A DNA stretch of 64,000 nucleotides. Source: Kitagawia praeruptora. Taxonomy: Eukaryota > Streptophyta > Magnoliopsida > Apiales > Apiaceae. The translations under genes and the position numbers were made by a program. The stretch's first letter is position 1; each line of letters begins with the position of its first letter. Location: positions 95,498,001 to 95,562,000 of the forward strand of contig CM075351.1 of the NCBI GenBank assembly GCA_037693485.1. The letters are read 5' to 3'. The notes below the pieces were generated by a model. That model saw only the letters and a program-made list of their open reading frames with translations. It was not told the origin of the DNA and did no database searches. Positions 34,216-45,951 of the stretch are shown piece after piece.

Positions 34216-35488
34216 TGATAGAGTATATTTTTATATATATATTAGATGATTTTATTCTCATATTTATTGTGTTTTGCATTGATTTGGATTTTTATTTAAT
34301 AGATTTGATTGTTTTATTGTAGGAAATAAAGAATTCATGACTTGGAAGGATTTGGAGCAAAAAGAGCTATTTTGGAGATAAAATAGGAGAAAATTCGTAT
34401 TATTAGGCTACATGGGCTGTTCTGCACTGTTTTGGCCATATCTTGAGTTCCAGAAGTCTGTTTGAGGCCCGTAAGCTGTCCACGCGAAGCTTGTGGAATT
34501 TTCTACAATTCAGAGGTGGTCCAGTAAGCAAAATCCAACTGGAAGAGCCCAGAAACAGAGGAGCAAAATTTGTGACGAATTTTACAAGAAAATCCTATTC
34601 AATTATGGATATCTTTTTGTAAATTGATTAGGATATTAAAAATACTTTTATTAGAAGAAAGAGATCAGATTTTATTGGGGGGATATATTATAAAAACGTG
34701 GGATAGAGAGGGAGAGAGAGGGAGATACGTATTTTATATTTTACAAAAGCTAGGGTTTTGTTTTCTCTCTTCATCTCTTCCTTTGTAAGCACTTGGTTTA
34801 ATTTGGATCTTCATTGTTCTTCGTTAATACAAAGTTTGAGGTATTCTTTATTCTCTTGTTTCATTATTATATGTTTTACATGGCTTCTTTCATTATTCTC
34901 ATTGTTTTTACTTCTACCATGAGTGAGTAGTTTAATTCTAGGGTATTAAGGGGAGCCATGTTTGCACCATAATTTGGGTTTAATTTGATTAGTAGATTGA
35001 TGGGTAAAGAGTAATTCTGATTGATATGTTATAATTCTTAATTTGTGTAATTGCGCAATATCATGGATTAATTGATTGCAATAGGAGTAATAGATCGAAA
35101 GATTTTACTACTAGAGGCTTACATACAATTAGCGGAATTGAAGGTGATTGTGAAAGCATCATTAGATATTCTGAGAGTGTTAATGCTTGAAAAAGATTAA
35201 CCATTGCTTTAATTACTTAATCCCATTGAAAAGCTATACTTTTGTGATTTGTTTGGTGTAAGCATGGTGAACCTGAATTGCCCTAGATCCTTTAATTAAT
35301 TGATATAAAACTTTGTTAAATTTGCATTAGTAGTTAATAAAATTCCCAAATAATCGTTTGTGACTAGAAACAATTGATAGCAATTGAATTGAAACTGAAA
35401 CTGTCTCCTTGAGGATTCGACCCGTATTTGCTAGTATCTACTACAATTGATACCGTGCGCTTGCGGTTAGGTATAATTTGACACACCA
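34216..35488 (+). repeat. 3' LTR of element F
   Basis: 1273 bp, almost identical to 28335-29607. Confidence 0.93.
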
Positions 35489-36720
35489 ACAACTTGTCCA
35501 ACAACTAAACCTTACAATTCGAACAATACAATCAATAAATGAATACAACTAAAACTATGAACTCTCTAACATATAGCACGTATGAATATATTAAGAGCTC
35601 GAGAGAATCAAAAGATGTAGCAATGAAAAACCGAGTTGTTTGAAATCTTGTGTGCTTGAAAGTTTTCTCTGAATTCTTCTAAGCGAATGAACACAAGAAC
35701 AAGTTTATAAAGCTTCATACCAACGTTCAGAAAATCAATCACCAATTATTCGAACGATTTGAAATCAATTTCTAACGTTCAATTGGTTAGAGATTTTACA
35801 AACGTTCTTGTGAACGTTAGACAGAAGGTTTGATAGAGATGAAACGATGAAAGCATAACTCTTCTGATTTGTATAGATATAAAACGCGTATAGGAGATTT
35901 GAAAGAAAGAAAATATTTTAAATAAGGAAACTCCTATAAGTTTTATGATTTGTTTTAAAGAAAGATTTTTGAAAAGATTTGAGCTCTAGAATATATTGTG
36001 TACGTATTATATAATAAAGATTCCTTACATTATATTTCCTGAAATAAATCCATGAGACTCAATCTTGATCTTTATCTTCAGGATTTCTGGCAGTTGCAAA
36101 TGGCTTGCTGTTTGTGAACTGTCTGTGTGCAACTGGCTTGCCAAACTGTCTCTGATGTAGCACCAAATGGCTTGCTGTTTGTATATTCTGTGTAAACAAT
36201 CAGTAGGCTTAATATACCCTGCAAAAACCAAGTTAGTACAAACATAACACGATGTTTTATATCAAACTACAAGCAAATAGCTTGCTGAAAGTGATCATCA
36301 AAACCATAGGAGTATCAAAGTTGACCAGAACTGAGATATTATGTAGACCCTCATCAACGAATCTTTATTATAATAATCCTGCAGATCTGCAATACCAAAC
36401 ATAAAACACGACATAACTCTTACGAGAAGAGACAAACAAATTAAAATCTCACAAGAATAGAAAAACGAACCCAAAATATGGGTTGAAAAACCCAATTAAT
36501 GGGTAGAACTACTCTCATAAGTAGAGAGATTCATTAACTATTAATGAAAATTGAGAAAAAAATAATAAAAGGGGCTTATCACCAACCAAAATGGTCGATG
36601 AAATCGCCTTGATCGATATAATTTTTAGGATTTGTTTGACAAGAAAAGAGAGAGAGGAAAAAGAGAAAAGGGAGGGAGAGGTGCCTCCTCATAAGTCTGT
36701 AACATTTAATGTGGTCTGCC

Positions 36721-36723
<3 letters not shown>

Positions 36724-36809
<86 letters not shown>
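36724..36809. repeat. (AT)n microsatellite, about 86 bp
   Basis: Uninterrupted AT/TA run next to the end of the tandem-repeat unit. Confidence 0.97.
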
Positions 36810-36811
<2 letters not shown>

Positions 36812-36872
36812 ATGCATATGTTATTATAACTTTTTAATATATATTTATTAGAACTTTTTAATATATATTATG

Positions 36873-37094
36873 AGCCTGTTTGGCACGGCTTCTTTTAAGT
36901 TTTTATAGACTTATTTTCAGGTAAAAATTTCATATTTTGATAAAAAAAAAATTATATAAGTATTTGATGTATGTTTGAGATTCTATAAGTTGCAAAAAAA
37001 AAGTTAACTTTTTTCAGGAAAAAGTTAGGAATCTCTAACTTTGTCTTAAAATAAGTTGATTTATTCTAAAAAAAAGTTCCCCCAAACACCCCGT
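36873..37094. mobile_element. Possible small hAT-like MITE
   Basis: Starts AGCCTGTTTGGCACGG and ends CCCCAAACACCCCG, weak inverted repeats. The interior has AAGTTAACTTTTT-type palindromes like the MITE at 27943-28163. No clear target duplication was found. Confidence 0.4.
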
Positions 37095-37879
37095 ATGTAT
37101 CTGCATGTTAAATTTCGATATATGAGTTACTTGATCATTCTTATTGACGGAAGTTTGTGTTGTGAGATTAAGATCCCCCTATTACTTACGTGTTATCCTT
37201 TTATACATGAAAAATCAAATTTTGTTATATTTATATGATTTTTATTTATTTATTTTACTATAAATGTAGTAATTAAACATGAAAAATGACATGTCAAATG
37301 AGATTTTTGTATCGGTATTATTTAAATTAATGATGATATTATAAGGTATGAATCTTATAAATTATTATTTAAATTGGTTTTTATGTGTATTCCGAAAAAA
37401 TCGTTCTAAATTAATTGCCGACCTCTTTCACCTTAAATTTTTCAACCACCATTGCCATAATTAATTTGACCTTTAAATGTTTCAATATTAATATTATATA
37501 TACAAAAACTCCCATCCGTACTTTGTTTATGTTCAATTTTAGCTGTTTTGTTATAGTAATCTCCCGCATCATTTACATGAAAAATGCTTTGTACCTTTTG
37601 GTGCTTAAGTTCTCGTACACTTATACAATATTTTTACATAAAAATAGTTAGTATATATAAATATATCCAATAAAAATAATAAATTTTAAATTTGGAGTTA
37701 TTTTTAATTAATGTTTAGTATTAAAATTATAATGAGATAATATAATTTTAATATAGTTATAAATTGTTAATGTTAAATAATGAAGTAACAATAACTATAT
37801 GTGATAATAGGATAGATTAATTAATATATGCATATCCAATAAGATGTAATTATACATGCATATCAAATAAGATGTAATC
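37095..37879. other. Intergenic AT-rich DNA
   Basis: No gene is visible. A 24-base direct repeat containing 'gcatatcaaataagatgtaat' occurs twice just before element D (about 37828-37879). Confidence 0.6.
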
Positions 37880-38167
37880 TGTTACACTCATGCAAAAGTT
37901 ACATCAAGAAAGTGAAAGTCAAGAGAAACAGTCAATACAAAGTCAACTGTAAAATCAAGTTGTTACTGGTCCAGCTGGGAGTCTAATTAAATAACAGAAT
38001 TAGTTACACGATAGGTTCTGTTCTGTGTATAAGGATAACTTCATTGTATTCTCTCATAACTTTTGGTGAAATACATTTTTAGTTTTCTTCCTCATTAAGT
38101 TTACTCTTTCTTCTTCATTTCTTTGTCTTCATCTCTGCAACTTATTGCAGATCTATCTGTTGTGATA
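37880..38167 (+). repeat. 5' LTR of element D
   Basis: 288 bp starting TGTTACAC. It contains a probable TATA box (tgtataagg, about 38026). Similarity with the other copy runs a few bases past the primer-site boundary (tatgRtatca), so the exact 3' end is uncertain by about 10 bases. Confidence 0.85.
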
Positions 38168-38179
38168 TGGTATCAGAGC
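38168..38179 (+). other. Primer-binding site of element D (initiator Met)
   Basis: TGGTATCAGAGC, directly after the LTR. Confidence 0.9.
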
Positions 38180-38216
38180 TTGATCTCTGTATACTGTATG
38201 TTTAAACTCGTTTAGT

Positions 38217-39022
38217 ATGCAATCATATGCTTCCGTAGTAAACTCTGGAAATTCTCAGTTTCGAGCTTCAATGGGGACAAACTCATCGGCGACGGTGATT
38301 GATATTAATCAACCATATTTTTTGAGTTCTGCTGATCATCCCGATCTCTCTCTGGTTACTGAAGTGCTAAATGATCAAAACTATGCTCACTGGAGTAGAT
38401 CGGTTACAATTGCTCTCTCTGCAAAGCTAAAGCTTGGATTCATTGATGGAAGTCAAGCTAAACCTGCAGATACATCACCTCATGTGGCTCTACGGAAACG
38501 TAGCAACGATCTGGTAATTTCCTGGCTATTGAACTCTGTTTCTCATGATATTAAGAAGAGTATTGTGTATATGAGTACTGCAAAATAGATTTGGGACGAC
38601 TTAGCTACTCGTTATTCTCAGAATAAGGTTCCAAGACTGTTTAATCTTCGTAAAGATTTATCATCTCTAACTCAAGGAACTAAGAGTGTTACTCCTTATT
38701 TAACTCAATTTCGAGGATTAATTGATGAATTATAGAATCTAGCACCTATACCTAAGTGTATTTGTTCTACTAGTACCTGTAACTGTAATGTTGCAGTTAA
38801 ACTTGAACAATATGAACGTCAAATTCAATTAAGTCAATTTCTGATGGGACTCAATGATTCATTCACCTCAACTCGAGGTCACATCTTGCTTATGAATCTT
38901 TTACCTGATTTGAGTCAAGCATATGCAATGCTTTTACAAGAGGAAAATCAACGAGATAGTGTTCATCATCTTAGTTCTGAACATATTGTTATGAATGCTA
39001 AGTTCTCTCAGTCAACTCAGTT
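38217..39022 (+). pseudogene. Gag of element D, N-terminal part
   Basis: ATG 38217 (MQSYASVVNSGNSQFRASMG). Residues 35-90 match the copia gag type PYFLSSADHPDLSLVTEVL...NYAHWSRSVTIALSAKLKL. In-frame TAG at 38586 and again after DEL near 38735 interrupt it. It is cut by element C after HIVMNAKFSQSTQFT; the frame resumes at 48799. Confidence 0.8.
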
Positions 39023-39027
39023 TACTA

Positions 39028-39527
39028 TGTTGCCCAGTAATTAACAATTGTAGAAGGGTGGTTGAATACAATTGTATAAGATTTTCAACTTAAACAGAAA
39101 ATAACACAAGTATGAATCAATAACAGTTCTATTAACTCTGATATAAAACTGTTACAAACTCTCTTAAGAAATCCTTATGTTCTTAAGAGCTGCTAGGTTA
39201 CAGAATAACTCGTGTAAGCGATTACAATAATGTAAAACCTAGACTTTGTTTATATAGTGTACACAGTTACACTAACAATTACAAGATATTCTAAATCAAT
39301 TACATATGATTGTGAATGTATATCTTATATGATAGCTGCCTTCCAATAAATTAGGAACCGACATATCAATCTTCCTTGATCTCTGGTCTGATGAGAATCT
39401 TCACAAAATACTGACCAGCTTCTAATCCTGATGATAACCTAATACTGACGTTGCATTATTGATGATGTCAGCATCAGTATCTGATCAGTAGTTCAGATCC
39501 TGATATCACTTGAATCAATATTTGACA
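39028..39527 (-). repeat. 3' LTR of element C
   Basis: 500 bp, matches 48294-48793. It contains ATCAGTATCTGATCAGTA-like words that recur through the element. Confidence 0.92.
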
Positions 39528-39541
39528 ATCTCCCCCAATTT
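39528..39541 (-). other. Polypurine tract of element C
   Basis: The minus strand reads AAATTGGGGGAGAT, abutting the 3' LTR. Confidence 0.8.
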
Positions 39542-39603
39542 GTACTTAATGAAATAAAGCACAAATTCTTGATTCAATGATGTCAAAAACTCAAAACAAA
39601 ATT

Positions 39604-42600
39604 CTACAAGGAATCTTCAGGCTTAGTCTCAGAAATTCTTACAAAGAAATTACTTATCTGCAAGAAACTTGACAGTAACTCCTCTTCTTTTTCTTTCAGA
39701 ATACGAATCAATCTTTTCTTCAGACTTCTGAGTTCTTCATTGTTATTGTCAATCTGATAGATACCAGCCCTGAGATTTTGAATTGAGCTCCTTGATAGAT
39801 TGAACTCTCCCAACAGTAAATATGAAAGATCTCTTCCACCAGGATTCAAAGATAACTGTTCTTGCATCAGAATTACTTCTTTAACAGCTGAACCCTTTTG
39901 CATTTCTACTTCTTGACCTTCTGTATTTACATACATGGGAGTATAATTACCATTATACCTTGATCCTCCTTCTAAATATATGGATTTGATTTTCATGAAG
40001 ATCATGGTACACCAGTTTTTGTAAACACTAGCTTCTGAATTAGGAATACTTCTATTTTCAAGCAAATAAAGAACATATTTCAGCTCCTTTGTTGACTTAC
40101 ATAATACCTCATGAATGCTCAGCCTCTTGACACTTCTGTCTTTCATGAAGTACAGTAATTTTTCTGTCATCTTACCATCCATCTTGCATGCAACAATTGC
40201 AACAGATTCAAGTTCCCAAAGATCATCAACAGATAATTTATCACCCAATCTTTTAGTAAGAAAATGTTGATCTTCTTGAAATAAAGATCTGAATTCCACA
40301 TCCCTAGAGCCAAACCCTCCACGATTGTAATGTTCCAGCCCCTTCAGATCAGAACTCATCTTAATCCACCTTGGTGGACCTTTATCAGGTTTAGAAGATT
40401 TTGCTTTGTGAAGTCCAGGAATCATTTGAGGTTCTGTGATTACTTTACCAGACTTAAAAACAACTGGTCCAGAATACTTTATCTTATTAACATCCACCCA
40501 CTTTTTCTTTCTCTTCTTTGTTTGTGGATCACTAGGTTCTGCTTCTTCCTCCTTCACTTGCTTAGATTTATCAATAAATAAATCCTTTTCAGAATTAATC
40601 AGCCTTCTGAAATATTCTTTGCTAGCTCTTTCAGCAATATCATTAACACTGTCTCTGACTACTCTAGGTACTCTAACATTACCAGTATCAGAGTCAACAG
40701 TCTTCTTCTTAGCTTCTTCAGCTTCCTTTCTCTTCCTCATTAAAGGAGTTTTTCTTCTACTGTAACAAACTCATCAAATTTTGATGATGGAAAATTTTCA
40801 AGAGATAGTGGAGTTTTCTTCTTTGAATCTTCAGTAATCTCCTGAATTCTGATTCCACTAGATCTTGTCTGCCTTGTACTAGCTTGTACAGGTTTCCTTC
40901 CTCTGCCTCTGTTTCTACCTCCTCTGCCTCTTCCCCTTCTTGCAGTAGGAGCTTCCTTCTGACTTTCAATTTCTTCAAGAATCTTCTTCTGTTCTTCTAA
41001 AAACTCTTGAGAACTCATGTCAGCATTTTCTTTAGAAACTAAGGCTAATGCTTCCCTTGCATGATGTTGTTGAACTTTACATCATTGTGATAGACAATTT
41101 CAGTCACTCCTTTCTTGGAAGTTATTTTCTTGAAGAGATGTGGAACATCTTCTATCTTAGAAATGAACAAATCTTCATCTTCTTCAGGAATTATTGGAAG
41201 TGTCTGATTTAAACCAGACGCTTGAAATTGTTCTTCTGTCATGACTTGAGATTGTACCAACGTTCTCACTGTTCTCTTACCAGATTCAGAAACATGAGTT
41301 GACTGCTTAGTTTGAGTTTGAGAAGTACTTTTCCTTGCTAACAAAGCAGCATCAGAGGTTTCTGCTTTATTCAACTGACCACCACCATCATTTCCAGAAT
41401 TATCATCATCCTTTCTTAAAACCAGATCAGGTGTGCATTTTGTTTTGCTTACTTCCTTCTCCCCCTTTCTGACATCAGTAGCCTCCCCAATGAAGAAAGA
41501 TAAAATAAGTTGAAGAGTTTCATCAATAGTGGCAACTTTAGATTCCAAGACACCCATTCTTGAATCCATCTTATCTTCAAATGCCTTAATGTCACCACTT
41601 AGAAGACGAATTTGAGAAGCAGTAGCAGATATGGAAACAGTTGTATGAATGTCAGCTTGAACTTTAGCATTATCAGCCTTGATAGACTCAATCTCAGTTC
41701 TCAATCCTTTTGCTAATAGAGCATTAGTCTTGATAAGAGCTTTAAGCTCAGGAGTAGGCATCCTAGTAGTAATATGACTAGAATGAAAAAGAACATTTTC
41801 AAAATTCATTTCACTAGTTGGTGAATTCCATTCAGTATCCCACTCATATCTCCTTGCAGCTTGAGTCTGTTCAGGAAGTAAAGAACTGTACTCCCCTCTA
41901 AATTCTTCTTGAGTAACAGACTGCATATATCTACTAGAAGATCCATAAGCAGACCCTAGACTTGCTTTCAGAGCTGCCTGCATTTGAATTGCATCAGGAT
42001 CATCATCATCATCTGAGCTATCATCAGCCTCAGGAAGCTTATCATCTACAGTATCTTCAGGATTCATAACTCCCTTCAATTTCAAATCAACAGTAGAAGG
42101 AACTGTTGGTTTCTGAAGACCTGCAATTGGAATAGAAACATTTCCTAGATCTCTCTGTTCTTTAAAGTGATCTCATCACTTCTCACAACAGTACCTAAGT
42201 TGCTTTCAATAGCAACTTCTACCTCACTAGAAGTTTGTAACTTCTCACTCAAATCTACCTCTCCTTTTGCCAGTTCAGAAGACTGCCTCTCATCACTCTT
42301 CTTTTTCTCTAATTGTTTTCTCTCATCCTCACTAGAAAGGCTCTGGCTCATTATTTGTGAAGAAATAAGAGGTGGCTGAGAAGAGTGGACTGAAGTCATA
42401 CAAATAGAGGTATCCCGTGTATCAGGTCTATCTGTAATCATACTATCAGTATTAACAGAAGTAGAGATAGAAGTGTTACCTGGCGAAGAAGTTAAAGATT
42501 CTAATGGCCTTGCTGAAATCGGCTCAATAAGCAGTGGAATATTCGGATCAGTACTTGCATCAGGAGTGACATCTACAACTAAAGCATGACTTGCATCAGG

Positions 42601-42613
42601 ATTTGACGAGTAT
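39604..42613 (-). pseudogene. Post-pol accessory ORF of element C (about 1000 codons, frameshifted)
   Basis: Four long minus-strand frames follow one another in the sense of pol: 42613-42145, about 42135-41045, about 41040-40740 and 40740-39604. Each passes to the next at a one-base frame change rather than at spaced stops, so one long ancestral frame is likely. Contents: an acidic, serine-rich N part (EADDSSDDDDDPDAIQMQAA), a coiled-coil-like middle (ELKALIKTNALLAKGLRTEI), an arginine/glycine stretch (RRGRGRGGRNRGRGRK) and a lysine-rich segment before a compact C-terminal region with WIKMSSDLKGLEHYNRGGFG. I see no signal peptide or hydrophobic membrane segment, so it does not look like the envelope-like ORF reported in some SIRE elements. 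Function unknown. Confidence 0.72.
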
Positions 42614-42666
42614 CAGTATTTGATCTTACTCTGTTCTCAGAAACTATCATAGTTTATCATTCCCAG

Positions 42667-45600
42667 TTCGTTCACCAATTTTGTAAATGTAGCTTCAGGA
42701 AGTGGCTTGGTGAATATATCAGCTAGCTATTGATCAGTAGGAACAAAATGTAGCTCTATTGTTCCTTCCATCACTTGTTCTCTTATAAAATGATATCTGA
42801 TACTGATATGCTTCATAAGAGAATGATGCACTGGATTTCCTGTCATAGCAATAGCACTTTGGTTATCACAATAAATAGGAATTTTTGAATACAACAAACC
42901 ATAGTCCATTAGCTGATTTCTCATCCACATAATCTGAGCACAACAACTTCCTGTAACAATGTACTCAGCTTCTGCAGTTGATGTAGAGAGAGACTTTTGC
43001 TTTTTACTAAACCAAGAAACAAGTCTTCCTCCAAGAAACTGACAACTGCCTGAAGTACTTTTCCTGTCTATTTTGCAGCCTGCAAAATCAGCATCTGAGT
43101 AACCACATAAGTTAAAATCAGATTCCCTAGCATACCAAAGGCCAAGAGATGGTGTGCCCTTCAAGTATCTGAAAATCCTTTTGACTGCTATGAGATGTGG
43201 TTCTCTGGGATTTGCCTGAAATCTTGCACATAGACAGGTTGCATACATGATATCTGGTCTACTAGCAGTTAGATATAAGAGTGAGCCAATCATTCCTCTG
43301 TAATTTGTTACATCTACCTCAGTACCTTGATTAGGATCAAGCTTGGTGGTTGTAGCTATGGGAGTTGATGCAGTAGAGCTGTCTTTCATGTTAAACTTTT
43401 TCAGAAGATTCTTTGTATATTTTGACTGATTGATAAAAATCCCATCATCAGTTTGTTTAACTTGTAGACCTAAGAAATAGCTCATCTCTCCCATCATGCT
43501 CATTTGATATCTAGACTGCATTGGCTTTGAAAACTTCTCACATAATTTGGAGTTAGTTGACCCAAAAATGATATCATCAACGTAAATTTGAACTAACATC
43601 AAATCCTTACCATGATTCAAATAAAACAAGGTTTTATCAATCGTACCTCTTTTGAATCCACTTTCCAGTAAGAATTGAGCCAACATTTCATACCAGGCTC
43701 TTGGAGCTTGCTTTAGTCCATAAAGTGCTTTATCCGGTCTATAGACATAATCTGGATGTTTTGAATCAACGAAGCAAGGAGGTTGTTCAACATAAACTTC
43801 CACTTCTAATTCTCCATTGAGAAAAGCACTTTTCACATCCATTTGGAAAACTTTAAATTTCTTATGGGCTACATATGCCAGAAAGATCCTGATGGCTTCC
43901 AATCTTGCAACAGGAGCAAATGTCTCATCATAGTCTATTCCTTCCTGTTGAGAATATCCCTTTGCAACTAGTCTTGCTTTATTTCTAATAATGGTGCCAT
44001 ATGAATCTGTCTTATTTCTGAACACCCATTTTGTACATACAATTGACCTTCCTTTTGGCCTTGGTACAAGTTTCCAGACTTTATTTCTTTCAAACTCATT
44101 TAGTTCTTCTTGCATAGCCATAACCCAATCAGCATCCTTGAGTGCATCTTCAACTTTCTTAGGTTCCTCCTTTGACAGAAAGTTATGATAAAGACATTCA
44201 TTTTGAGTTGCACTTCTGGTTCTAACACCTTCTTCAGGATTCCCAATAATTAAATCAGGAGCATGACTTTTAGTCCATTTCCTTGCTGGTGGTAGATCAT
44301 TCCTTGAATTTGATGCTCCCCCTGGATTGGTGTTATCTTCAAAAGAACTAGTGTTGCTAGAAGCTCCCCCTGAGATATTGCTATCTGTTTCTGGTCTACT
44401 GTCAGAATTGTCACTTGAATCTATCTCTGATGAATCTCCTCCTGATGTTTGATTCGATTCAGTATTGATGGTCTCTTTTTGTTGCTCCCCCTCAACATTT
44501 GCATTCTCATCAATAATCTGTGTTTCATCAGGAATGAGTGGATCGTCAGGAACTGATGGAATATCAGTGTCTGACAAAATTTCATCAGAATTCTTGGTAG
44601 CTTCATTTGCAAAGATCAAATCATCATGTAAGTCTTCAGCAATTCCTGTAATCTTCTTATCATCGAAAGATACATTTATAGACTCCATGACTGTCTTCGT
44701 TCTTAGATTGTAGACTTTAAAGGCTCTTGATGATGGATAGCCAATAAAGATGCCCTCATCAGCTTTAGTCTCAAATTTTCCAAGCTGTTCAGGATGAGGT
44801 CTTAGAACAAAGCACTTACAGCCAAATACATGCAAATGCTTCAGACTTGGCTTCTTTTCCTTGATCATCTGATAAGGAGTTACACCATGTCTGTTGATCA
44901 GTGTAATATTCTGAGTGTAGCATGCTGTGTTGACTGCTTCTGCCCAGAAATATGTAGGTAGTTTAGCTTCCTCCAACATAGTTCTGTCATGTTCAATAAG
45001 AGTTCTGTTCTTTCTTTCAACCACTCCATTTTGCTGGGGTGTGCCTGGAGCAGAGAATTGTTGAACTATTCCTTTGTATTTGCAGAACTCTTCCATTGCT
45101 GAATTCTTAAATTCAGTTCCATTATCACTTCTTAAAATCTTGACTTTGTACTTTGTGCCAGTCTCAATGAGTCTTACATGATCCAGTAGTATTTTAGCCG
45201 TTTCATCTTTCCTGTGTAGAAAATATACCCAGGTATATCTAGTATATTCATCAACAATAACTAGAGTGTACCTTTTCTTGCTGATGGACATTATATTGAC
45301 TGGTCCAAATAAGTCAAGGCGAAGCATGTGATATGGTTCATCAATTGAGGATTTTGTCTTACTCTTAAAAGATGTCCTTCTTTGTTTAGCCTTCTGACAT
45401 GCATCACAAAGTCCATCTGGAGTATACAGTACCTTTGGTAATTCTCTCACTAAGTCTTTCTTAACCAACTCATTTATACTGTTGAAATTGAGATGAGAAA
45501 GCTTCTTGTGCCAACTCCAACTTTCATCTACAGTGGCTTTACTGATGAGACATGTAGAGTATCCATCAGTATTTGTATAGATGTTGGCTTCATAAATGTT

Positions 45601-45912
45601 ACCATGTCTTTGACCAGTTAATGCAACCTTCCCTGAAGGTTTGCTGATTACTTCAAAATGAGTATCATAAAAGTTGACATGATAACCTCTGTCTGTGATT
45701 TGACTAACACTTAGCAGATTGTGTTTGAGTCCTTTCACCAGAGCTACTTTTTCAATGATGACATTTCCAATTACAATATTGCCATATCCCAAAGTTTGTC
45801 CAATGTTGCCATCTCCATAAGACACAGTTGGGCCAGCCTTCTCCTCAAATTCTGATAGCAAGGTTTTGTCTCCAGTCATGTGCACAGAGCATCCACTATC
45901 CATGACTAACAC
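42667..45912 (-). pseudogene. Pol of element C: protease, integrase, RT, RNase H
   Basis: From 45912 the frame is open for 1061 codons. Protease VMDSGCSVHMTGD is at the start; GAG-pre-integrase WHKKLSHLNF...CDACQKAKQ follows. The integrase triad sits in RLDLFGPV, RSDNGTEF and VVERKNR, the RT YVDD at about residue 776 (IYVDDIIFGSTN), and the RNase H has DADFAGCKIDRKSTSG and STAEAEYIV. A TAG after FVPTDQ (42727) ends the frame early; the expected ADIFTKPL-type tail is still readable behind it to about 42667. A region of about 50 bases to the accessory frame follows. It is the best-preserved pol in the C/D nest. Confidence 0.9.
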
Positions 45913-45951
45913 ATTTTTCTTTTTTACCCTGCAATCAGAATCACAAAGAAC

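Larger units (their letters stand above)
28335..35488 (+). mobile_element. Element F: very young non-autonomous gypsy-like element
   Basis: TGATAGAG...CACACCA with 5-bp duplications acaac (28330-28334, 35489-35493). LTRs are 1273 bp each. I noted only two differences (near 28350 and in ggaatagccc/ggaagagccc). It has an Asp-type primer site and one chimeric open frame, then 3 kb of noncoding, structured DNA. There is no intact polymerase, so recent movement must have used a helper. It lies antisense inside the 5' LTR of element A. Confidence 0.92.
13229..36317 (-). mobile_element. Copia element A (SIRE-like), minus strand, containing B, F and a MITE
   Basis: Ends are TGAAAATGCAC...GAGTATCA with 5-bp duplications aagtt (13224-13228 and 36318-36322). 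The order on the minus strand is 5' LTR, Met primer site, gag with CCHC knuckles, protease, integrase, reverse transcriptase (RT), RNase H, polypurine tract, 3' LTR, which is copia order. Without nested insertions it is about 8.2 kb. Gag carries at least one frameshift and several stops, and pol is cut by element B, so A is dead as a coding unit. Protein style (IYVDDIVFGSTN, GAG-pre-integrase HRRLGHAH) fits the SIRE/Maximus lineage. Confidence 0.88.
27652..36317 (-). repeat. 5' LTR of element A, interrupted by a MITE and by element F
   Basis: Matches 13229-14512 in three pieces: 27652-27942, 28164-28334 and 35494-36317. The gaps are a 221-bp MITE and element F with its acaac duplication. Three GCTTGCTG words recur (36103, 36170, 36280). 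Confidence 0.88.
11378..36620. repeat. Tandem repeat, unit 2, interrupted by 25 kb of insertions
   Basis: Pieces at 11378-11561, 13142-13228 and about 36318-36620 align in order with unit 1. The first gap is the gypsy solo LTR (duplication acacc) and the second is element A (duplication aagtt). The pieces together give about 570 bp, the length of unit 1. Confidence 0.8.

Noticed and set aside
36591..36809. Frame ending in an Ile/Tyr repeat
   Set aside because: Caused by the (AT)n microsatellite.
39604..42613. Calling the accessory ORF of element C an envelope gene
   Set aside because: No signal peptide, hydrophobic fusion segment or transmembrane helix is visible.
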